Source: CAYMWF01 sp964394085 [NCBI: uncultured Gemmatimonadota bacterium]
GTDB taxonomy: Bacteria > GCA-2686955 > CAYMWF01
Length of the DNA stretch: 11,496 nt
Direction of reading: 5' to 3'
Assembly: GCA_964394085.1 (NCBI GenBank)
Contig: CAYMWF010000006.1
Coordinates: forward strand, 27,735-39,230
Part shown: one piece after another, positions 7,299 through 11,496 of the stretch
Position numbering within the stretch: position 1 is the first letter of the stretch
How the letters are laid out: every line of letters starts with the position of its first letter
The notes under the pieces: model-generated
What the model saw: only the letters and a program-made list of their open reading frames with translations
The model's database searches: none
What the model was told of the DNA's origin: nothing
Made by a program: the position numbers and the translations under genes

Positions 7299-7892
7299 TC
7301 AGAAGCGCCGCCGGTTTTCGAGAGCGTTGCGCATGGTCAGCTCATCTACGAATTCGAGGGTGCTCCCTGAAGGGAGACCCCTGGCCGGGCGGGTGAGGGT
7401 TACGGGGGTTGATTCAAGCAGGTGCTGGAGATAGAGGGCGGTAGTGTCTCCGTCGGTGCTCGGGCTTGTGGCCAGGATAATCTCTTTTACGGCGCCGTCC
7501 CGTATGCGTTCCAGGAGCCGTTCGATCGAAAGATCTTCGGGTCCGACGCCATCGAGGGGAGCAAGCCGCCCCCCCAGAACATGGTAAAGGCCTTTGAAGA
7601 GGCCGGAACGTTCGATAACTTCGATGTCGCTGCAGCTTTCGACAACGCAGATCACCGACCTGTCTCTTGATTTATTGGAGCAGAAACCGCAGAGCCGCCC
7701 CCGGGTCAGATTGCCGCACTCCTCGCAGGGATGAATCGTGTCGGCCACGTTGAGCAGCTCGGTGGCCAGCTCCCTGGCTGCCGCGCCGTCCTTGCCCAGG
7801 AGATAGAAAACGATCCTCGCGGCGCTCCTCGGTCCGATACCGGGCAGAGTGGCGAAAAGATTGATGACCCTGTCTACGAGAGCGTCTTTCAC
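7299..7892 (-). CDS. recR: Recombination mediator protein RecR
   Basis: A 197-residue protein, the normal RecR length. In order it shows the helix-hairpin-helix LPGIGPRSAARIVFYLL (16-32), a C4 zinc finger (C56, C59, C68, C71 in CEECGN...CGFC), a Toprim domain from about residue 79 (ICVVES, E85; later ATSPSTDGDTTALYL, 141-155), and the C-terminal RPARGLPSG...VDELTMRNALENRR. With RecO and RecF it loads RecA onto SSB-coated single-stranded DNA in gap repair. The acidic Toprim motif reads TDGD where many RecRs have VEGE, a conservative change. The start is GTG at 7892 with a weak GGATGG upstream. It is the last gene of dnaX-ybaB-recR, 33 nt after ybaB. No intrinsic terminator is visible downstream; CACGGA/TCCGTG (7254-7259 / 7276-7281) can pair but no U-run follows. 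Confidence 0.97.
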   Translation of the reverse strand: MKDALVDRVINLFATLPGIGPRSAARIVFYLLGKDGAAARELATELLNVADTIHPCEECGNLTRGRLCGFCSNKSRDRSVICVVESCSDIEVIERSGLFKGLYHVLGGRLAPLDGVGPEDLSIERLLERIRDGAVKEIILATSPSTDGDTTALYLQHLLESTPVTLTRPARGLPSGSTLEFVDELTMRNALENRRRF

Positions 7893-7926
7893 AGCGTTTC
7901 CATCCGGGATTTTCCGCGAGGCAGAA

Positions 7927-8253
7927 TCAGAATCCGAGCCCCGGGATATTCAGACCGCCGGTGAGCTGCTTCATCTGATCGCCCACGTCTTCCTGGGCTT
8001 TTTCCCTGGCCTGGTTCACCGCGGCGACCACGAGATCTTCCAGAAGCTCGACATCCTCAGGGTCGACGACCTCGGGGTCGATCTTGACCGAAAGCAGGTT
8101 CTGGCTGCCGCTGACAACCGCCTTGACCATTCCTCCCCCGGCCGCGCCTTCATATTCCTTCGCGTCGAGCTCCTCCTGGAGTTTCAGCATCTTCCCCTGG
8201 AGGTCCTGGGCATGCTTCATCATCTTGCTCATCATGTTCAATTTTTTAGCCAT
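7927..8253 (-). CDS. ybaB: YbaB/EbfC family nucleoid-associated protein
   Basis: A 108-residue protein starting MAKKLNMMSKMMKHAQDLQ. This is the expected size and N-terminal amphipathic helix of the YbaB/EbfC family. The central strand part (GGGMVKAVVSGSQNLLSVKIDPEVV) and the helix ELLEDLVVAAVNQAREKAQE follow the family pattern, and a Gly-rich tail (LTGGLNIPGLGF) closes it. These small proteins dimerise as tweezers, bind DNA and coat the nucleoid; the E. coli homologue lies in the same operon. The frame extends 18 codons upstream to another ATG at 8307, but the start at 8253 has GGAG at 8265-8262 with 8-nt spacing and gives the normal family length, so it is preferred. It lies 76 nt after dnaX. 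Confidence 0.95.
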   Translation of the reverse strand: MAKKLNMMSKMMKHAQDLQGKMLKLQEELDAKEYEGAAGGGMVKAVVSGSQNLLSVKIDPEVVDPEDVELLEDLVVAAVNQAREKAQEDVGDQMKQLTGGLNIPGLGF

Positions 8254-8265
8254 TTTTATTTCTCC
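8254..8265 (-). promoter_or_regulatory. Ribosome-binding site fixing the ybaB start
   Basis: GGAG (8265-8262) is followed by AAATAAAA and ATG (8253). This supports the shorter 108-residue product over the 126-residue alternative. Confidence 0.75.
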
Positions 8266-8329
8266 GTTTACCCGTGCGCTTTGTCGTCGATTCCCGTCTG
8301 CGAACAAGGTCCGGCATTCCGCCGCCGTT

Positions 8330-10405
8330 TCACCCGTCTACGATTTCAGCATCGAACAGGCTCACGAGTTTTTCTAGAGCCGGTTCTTCTTTCACCATAC
8401 GGCGAGCTTCTCTTCTGCGTGCTTCAGGATGGTTGGGGTCTTCGGTCGGATCCAGCCTTTTTCTGTTGCGCCGGTTGTTGGGTATTTTTTTTATCCGCAC
8501 TGTCGGTTTTTCACCAAAGAAATCATGTAATCCATCTTCGAGAATTTCTATAGATTCGGGAGTCGCTATATTCCCGTAAACGGTTTCGCCCACTCCGATC
8601 GAAAGAGTATTTTCGCTCGGCTGCCGGAGTTCTGCGTCGATAAGGAATCCCGCGAGTGACTGGTGTCGCTCACCCAGTATCCGGCAGAATTCGTTCCATC
8701 CGGCGCAGACTTTTTCCAGGTTTAGACAAACGGTTTCGCGAGTCCCCTTAACTCCGGTTGCTTCTTCCGGTGCCGTTTGCTCCCGTTCCTCCGCCGGTGC
8801 CGTTTGCCCCTGTTCCTCCGCGGGTGCCGTTTGCCCCTGTTCCTCCGCGGGTGCCGTTTGCTCCCGTTCCTCCGCGGGTGCCGTTTGCTCCCGTTCCTCC
8901 GCGGGTGCCGTTTGCCCCTGTTCCTCCGCGGGTACCGTTTGCCCCTGTTCCTCCGCGGGTGCCGTTTGCTCCCGTTCCTCCGCCGGTGGCGGTGTTTCTA
9001 TTTCTCCGGTAGTGTCTTGGGAAGCTGTAACAAGGACTTTCACCCCGGTCGCCATCGCCGGGCCGGATCGCTTCCGCTCCTCTTCCGAAGCAGAGGGTTC
9101 TTTTTCACCGGAAGGGCTCCGGGGTTCGGGCACGCCTGTGGCTGTGTCCGTCGCTGAAACAGTGCTGGATCGGGGAGGGGGCGCCACGGAATCGGGAGCG
9201 GCTACCGATTCCGGTGATGGCACAGGTTTCTTCGGCGCGGCGGTCTCCGCTGGAGTTTCCGTCCCTCGTTCGGGCAACAGCCCGATACTGCTGAGAAGTG
9301 AATCGATTTCCACGGTAGACGCCAGCGAAGCGATCCGGACGAGCGAAGTTTCTACTGTTATCCTGGGGAAAACCGATTTCCGGAGACTCAGTTCAAGCTG
9401 CTCCGCCAGGGTGATTATCCTTGACAGGTCTCCGGTGGAGAACCGGTGGGCCGTATCGTGCAGAGCATCCCGCAGCGCCTCGGGCAGGAGGGCTATTTCC
9501 CGGTAAGCGGATGCGGTTTTAACCATGAGAAGGTTACGCAGGAAAACAAGCAGCTCGAGGGCGAAATCGTAGTAATCGTAAACCTGTTCCTGCAGTTTCC
9601 CCACGTATTCGAAAACACGTCCCTGGTCGCGGTCGGCGATTATCTCCATCAGTTCCAGGTAGATTTCAAAAGGCAGGACTCCCAGGACCTCCCGGGCGTC
9701 TTCGGCGGTGATCCTGTCGGGGTTGTACGAGACGAGAAGGTCGAGGTAACTCTGCCCGTCGCGCATGCTTCCGTCAGCCTTGCGGGCGACGAGGTAGAGA
9801 GCCTCATCTTCGATCTCGATTTTTTCCGCTTTCGCCACCTTCCCAAGGTGCTGCTGGATCTCCTCCTGCGCTATCCGCCGGAAATCGAACCGCTGGCAGC
9901 GGGACAGGATGGTCTGCGGAAGCTTCTGGGGTTCCGTGGTTGCGAAGATGAAGACAACGGAAGGGGGCGGCTCCTCGAGGGTTTTGAGAAGGGCGTTGAA
10001 GGCATCCCTGGTGATTTGATGGACTTCATCGATTATATAGATTTTTCTGCCTCCCCGGGCGGGGGCATAGTTTACTTTTTCCCTCAGCTCCCTGATATCA
10101 TCGATACCGCGGTTTGAAGCTCCGTCGATCTCGACGACATCCATGTGGCTGCCTTCCGTGATATCGAGGCAGGTCTCGCATTCGTTGCACGGTTCCCCGT
10201 CTGAGACATCGGCGCAGTTCAGCGCCTTTGCAAAGATACGCGCCACCGAGGTTTTGCCTACTCCGCGGGTGCCGGTAAGGAGATATGCGTGGGACGTCCG
10301 GCCGGTGGCGACAGCGTTCATCAAGGTCCTGGCGACGTGCTGCTGGCCGACAACCTGCTTGAAGGTCTGCGGTCTGAATTTGCGGGCGAGAACGAGGTAG
10401 GACAT
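8330..10405 (-). CDS. dnaX: DNA polymerase III subunit gamma/tau
   Basis: A 691-residue clamp-loader ATPase. The AAA+ core has Walker A GTRGVGKTS (45-53), a zinc module of C64, C73, C76 and C79, Walker B IYIIDEVHQ (DE at 126-127), sensor 1 FATTEP (about 154-159), the SRC arginine finger (R169) and sensor 2 GSMRD (212-216). The collar domain runs to about residue 380. A Pro/Ala/Glu-rich linker (about 385-555) contains eight 9-residue repeats (474-545). A tau-type C-terminal domain follows (about 558-691, from LNLEKVCAGWNEFCRIL to LVSLFDAEIVDG). The protein loads the beta clamp and bridges polymerase cores. No gamma-type frameshift signal is seen before the linker. An A8 run (8492-8485) lies late in the tau domain. 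The ATG start has a weak GGATC upstream. The gene is first in dnaX-ybaB-recR and lies 161 nt downstream of the SRP RNA. The low-complexity linker is the only unusual part. Confidence 0.98.
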   Translation of the reverse strand: MSYLVLARKFRPQTFKQVVGQQHVARTLMNAVATGRTSHAYLLTGTRGVGKTSVARIFAKALNCADVSDGEPCNECETCLDITEGSHMDVVEIDGASNRGIDDIRELREKVNYAPARGGRKIYIIDEVHQITRDAFNALLKTLEEPPPSVVFIFATTEPQKLPQTILSRCQRFDFRRIAQEEIQQHLGKVAKAEKIEIEDEALYLVARKADGSMRDGQSYLDLLVSYNPDRITAEDAREVLGVLPFEIYLELMEIIADRDQGRVFEYVGKLQEQVYDYYDFALELLVFLRNLLMVKTASAYREIALLPEALRDALHDTAHRFSTGDLSRIITLAEQLELSLRKSVFPRITVETSLVRIASLASTVEIDSLLSSIGLLPERGTETPAETAAPKKPVPSPESVAAPDSVAPPPRSSTVSATDTATGVPEPRSPSGEKEPSASEEERKRSGPAMATGVKVLVTASQDTTGEIETPPPAEEREQTAPAEEQGQTVPAEEQGQTAPAEEREQTAPAEEREQTAPAEEQGQTAPAEEQGQTAPAEEREQTAPEEATGVKGTRETVCLNLEKVCAGWNEFCRILGERHQSLAGFLIDAELRQPSENTLSIGVGETVYGNIATPESIEILEDGLHDFFGEKPTVRIKKIPNNRRNRKRLDPTEDPNHPEARRREARRMVKEEPALEKLVSLFDAEIVDG
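8771..8986 (-). repeat. Eight in-frame 27-bp tandem repeats in dnaX
   Basis: Eight uninterrupted 27-bp units encode PAEE(R/Q)(E/G)QT(A/V). Two unit types occur: REQ, with plus-strand CTCCCGTTCC, and QGQ, with CCCCTGTTCC. In protein order they run REQ, QGQ, QGQ, REQ, REQ, QGQ, QGQ, REQ. Units 1 and 8 carry a Pro-Ala junction read as CGCCGG on the plus strand, while the inner six have CGCGGG. Unit 2 has the only A-to-V change. The near-identity at synonymous positions shows recent duplication. The segment is a flexible acidic linker between collar and tau domains. Confidence 0.97.
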
Positions 10406-10424
10406 GTGAGGATCCGGGTCAGTC

Positions 10425-10450
10425 GGCCGGTCTGGATACTCTTCCCGGCC
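10425..10450 (-). promoter_or_regulatory. Hairpin in the dnaX leader
   Basis: GGCCGG (10425-10430) and CCGGCC (10445-10450) can pair across a 14-nt loop, about 20 nt upstream of the dnaX ATG. There is no U-run after it, so it is not an intrinsic terminator. It might separate the SRP RNA from the mRNA or affect dnaX translation. The rest of 10406-10566 shows no gene and no clear promoter. Confidence 0.25.
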
Positions 10451-10566
10451 CTTTATTCGATTCGTGAAAACGATGAGATTTGAAAAACGTCTGACAGCTG
10501 CGGAGCATCGCCGGATTCCATCTTGACCGGGAATATCGCCGCATCCGGCTTTTCGGGTAATTCAAG

Positions 10567-10831
10567 CCGTGCACCCGCCTTCGATAACCTCCCCGTCGGG
10601 CGACAGACATAGCCAGCTCCCGCCAGGCAACCCCGCGGCACACACGAGGTTCCGTTTACCGCTGCTACCTCCCGGTCCTGACGGAGTTCACGGATTCGTG
10701 TTGCGCGAGACCCGACGTTCATCGCCGCTTGTGCCGGCAACTCGGCCGGTTACAGAAACCTCGAGCGGGGATTCAGCCTCGCTGTAGCGGATTGCGAGTT
10801 CAGGGCACCGCTAGCTCCCCGCCTAGCACGA
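10567..10831 (-). ncRNA. ffs: Signal recognition particle RNA, large bacterial type with Alu domain
   Basis: About 265 nt, read on the - strand. The apical Ffh-binding domain is at 10682-10659: GTCAGG, ACC, GGGA tetraloop, GGT, AGCAGCGG. It has the conserved asymmetric CAGG/AGCA loop, and its tetraloop is GGGA, a GNRA variant of the common GGAA. The 5' part has the Alu-domain core GCGGTGCCCTG...CGCAATCCGCTA, so this is the long Bacillus/Thermotoga-like form. Long-range pairings support the ends: CGTGC (10830-10826) with GCACG (10572-10568), CCCGCTCGA with TCGAAGGCGGG, GTAACC with GGTTAT, GCCGGC with GCTGGC, GTCGGGT with GCCTGGC, and CACGA with TCGTG near the apex. The RNA scaffolds Ffh for co-translational targeting of membrane and secreted proteins. 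It lies 10 nt after tRNA-Ala and before dnaX. Exact ends are estimated. Confidence 0.93.
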
Positions 10832-10841
10832 CAAATTCTTA

Positions 10842-10914
10842 TGGAGCAGAGCGGATTCGAACCGCCGGCCTCATCCGTGCGAGGGATGCGCTCTCCCAGC
10901 TGAGCTACTGCCCC
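10842..10914 (-). tRNA. tRNA-Ala(CGC)
   Basis: A 73-nt cloverleaf with acceptor GGGGCAG/CTGCTCC. It contains G3:U70, the alanine identity pair. The D arm is GCTC/GAGC, the anticodon stem is CATCC/GGATG with loop CTCGCAC giving anticodon CGC, and the T arm is GGCGG-TTCGAAT-CCGCT. The discriminator is A73 and the 3' CCA is not encoded (next bases TAAG). It reads GCG codons. Confidence 0.97.
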
Positions 10915-10920
10915 GGTTAA

Positions 10921-10967
10921 TCGCGGACAAGATGCGAACCCGCAGGGATCGTCGATCTCGTCCGCGA
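10921..10967. repeat. Long inverted repeat in the tRNA-Ser/tRNA-Ala spacer
   Basis: TCGCGGAC (10921-10928) pairs perfectly with GTCCGCGA (10960-10967). After one mismatch the helix continues with AGAT/ATCT, for 12 pairs of 13 around a 21-nt loop. It starts 6 nt upstream of mature tRNA-Ala, so it could be a processing hairpin in the precursor RNA. It is not followed by a U-run on either strand. Confidence 0.55.
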
Positions 10968-10970
10968 TAT

Positions 10971-10996
10971 CAAAAGCTCCAATTCGGCAGCTTTTG
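10971..10996. repeat. Second inverted repeat in the tRNA spacer
   Basis: CAAAAGCT (10971-10978) and AGCTTTTG (10989-10996) form a perfect 8-bp stem with a 10-nt loop, located 15 nt after the 3' end of tRNA-Ser(CGA). The A4/T4 ends make it a possible weak bidirectional terminator or a processing site. The stem has few GC pairs. Confidence 0.4.
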
Positions 10997-11011
10997 ACAG
11001 CTATCTTCAAA

Positions 11012-11102
11012 TGGCGGAGAGGGTGGGATTCGAACCCACGGAACAGTCACCTGCTCAACGGTTTTCGAGACCGCCCCGTTCAACCAGCTCCGGCACCTCT
11101 CC
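11012..11102 (-). tRNA. tRNA-Ser(CGA)
   Basis: A 91-nt class II tRNA including an encoded CCA. The acceptor is GGAGAGG/CCTCTCC with discriminator G. The anticodon stem is GCGGT/ACCGT with loop CTCGAAA giving anticodon CGA. The long variable arm GAGCAG-gtga-CTGTTC is perfectly paired, and the T arm is GTGGG-TTCGAAT-CCCAC. It reads UCG. It lies 17 nt downstream of tRNA-Ser(GGA), so the two are almost certainly co-transcribed. Confidence 0.97.
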
Positions 11103-11119
11103 CCATGGTGCAATCTATA

Positions 11120-11210
11120 TGGCGGAGAGAGTGGGATTCGAACCCACGGTACGCGTTAACGCACACACGATTTCCAATCGTGCTCCTTCGACCAGCTCGG
11201 ACACCTCTCC
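11120..11210 (-). tRNA. tRNA-Ser(GGA)
   Basis: A 91-nt class II tRNA with encoded CCA. The acceptor is GGAGAGG/TCTCTCC (one G-U pair) with discriminator G. The anticodon stem CACGA/TCGTG is perfect, with loop TTGGAAA giving anticodon GGA. The long variable arm is GTGCG-ttaa-CGCGT and the T arm GTGGG-TTCGAAT-CCCAC. It reads UCC and UCU. It is the first gene of the leftward RNA cluster. No promoter is recognisable directly upstream, where a palindrome begins 1 nt away. Confidence 0.97.
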
Positions 11211-11211
11211 G

Positions 11212-11354
11212 CGAAACGCTTGGATGATGCCGTCTCTTGCCCGATGGCTGCGTTGCTCGTCGGAGAAGAATGCTCACATATAAGAATATGCTGCGCTTCT
11301 TCTCCTCCTCGCGCCTTGCCCTCGAACAAGATCCGACATCCTGCAAGCGTTTCG
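11212..11354. repeat. 143-nt near-palindromic element next to tRNA-Ser
   Basis: The outer arms are CGAAACGCTTG (11212-11222) and CAAGCGTTTCG (11344-11354), a perfect 11-bp match. Inside, GGAGAAGAA (11262-11270) mirrors TTCTTCTCC (11297-11305), and CATAT-AAGA-ATATG (11277-11290) is the centre. The intervening arms match imperfectly (GATGCCGTCTCTTG against CAAGATCCGACATC; GCTCGTCGGAG against CTCCTCCTCGC). It contains no transposase and no convincing ORF. It resembles a MITE- or REP-like palindromic unit or an RNA-level hairpin. On the - strand it would be the immediate 5' leader of the tRNA cluster. Confidence 0.75.
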
Positions 11355-11370
11355 ATAACGCTTTGTTTGT

Positions 11371-11496
11371 GCGCCGCGCTTCGCTTGGCGCTGTTTGTCG
11401 CACCGTCGCTTCGCTCGGTGCTGCGCCTTCGGCGCTGTTTGGATGCACCATCGCTTCGCTCGGTGCTGTTGGAAACACCGTTGCTTCGCTCGGTGC
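11371..11496. repeat. Tandem array of short hairpin repeats, running off the window
   Basis: Five short palindromic units follow each other: 11371-11391 (GCGCC...GGCGC), 11400-11421 (GCACCG...CGGTGC), 11423-11435 (GCGCCTTCGGCGC, with a TTCG loop), 11445-11466 (GCACC...GGTGC) and 11476-11496 (CACCG...CGGTG). Four share the core GCTTCGCT, and several are followed by CTGTTTG or CTGTTGG. The array continues past the right edge. I see no gene in 11211-11496. Confidence 0.8.

Noticed and set aside
8254-8307. 18-residue N-terminal extension of YbaB
   Set aside because: The internal ATG at 8253 has an ideal GGAG and yields the normal family length.
8771-8986. CRISPR-like regular repeat
   Set aside because: The 27-bp units are contiguous with no spacers and keep the dnaX reading frame.
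8758-9012. Proline-rich open frame on the + strand with repeats PVPFAPVPPR
   Set aside because: It is the antisense shadow of the dnaX tandem repeat, which has a clear protein family on the other strand.
11080-11478. 132-codon open frame on the - strand
   Set aside because: It runs through tRNA-Ser(GGA), part of tRNA-Ser(CGA), the palindrome and the hairpin array, has no ribosome-binding site and resembles no protein family that I know.

Overview
The window reads as bacterial chromosome from a GC-rich diderm (Gram-negative-type) organism. The GC content looks well above 50% by eye. Evidence for an outer membrane is a predicted porin-like beta-barrel protein. The phylum cannot be fixed from this sequence. 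The dnaX-ybaB-recR order is widespread in bacteria, while the SRP RNA is the long, Alu-domain-bearing kind best known from Firmicutes and Thermotogae. A proteobacterial-delta-like or candidate-phylum lineage is a guess only.

Left half, + strand (1-6055). The tail of an upstream gene overlaps, by ATGA, a small unrecognised membrane protein (60-395). A new transcription unit then seems to begin with a consensus-like TTGACA / TAGTAT promoter (435-464). It has a leader of about 160 nt containing a duplicated ribosome-binding-site-plus-start cassette. The unit encodes an outer-membrane porin-like protein (634-1953), a sodium:solute symporter only 3 nt after the porin stop (1957-3417), and a large multi-membrane-span HAMP/SpoIIE (RsbU-type) protein phosphatase (3527-6055). 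This looks like a solute-uptake pair coupled to a membrane signalling phosphatase. The substrate and the partner-switch proteins are not visible.

Middle, - strand (6086-7075). A SAM-dependent O-methyltransferase of the dimerising winged-helix class converges on the phosphatase gene. Its upstream region (7076-7298) holds a 10-bp direct repeat that includes the putative -10 box and an 11-bp inverted repeat suitable as an operator.

Right half, - strand (7299-11210). A co-directional information-processing cluster is transcribed leftward: tRNA-Ser(GGA), tRNA-Ser(CGA), tRNA-Ala(CGC), large SRP RNA, dnaX, ybaB and recR. The structural RNAs are very closely spaced. dnaX carries an in-frame array of eight 27-bp units in the linker before the tau-type C-terminal domain. 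The right edge (11211-11496) has no gene. It consists of a 143-nt near-perfect palindrome abutting the first tRNA-Ser and a tandem array of short hairpins running off the window.

No phage genes, transposase, CRISPR array or obvious defence system is present. The most unusual items are the duplicated translation-start cassette, the mirror-ordered dnaX repeat, the palindrome and hairpin array beside the tRNAs, and the tRNA/SRP RNA/dnaX linkage.
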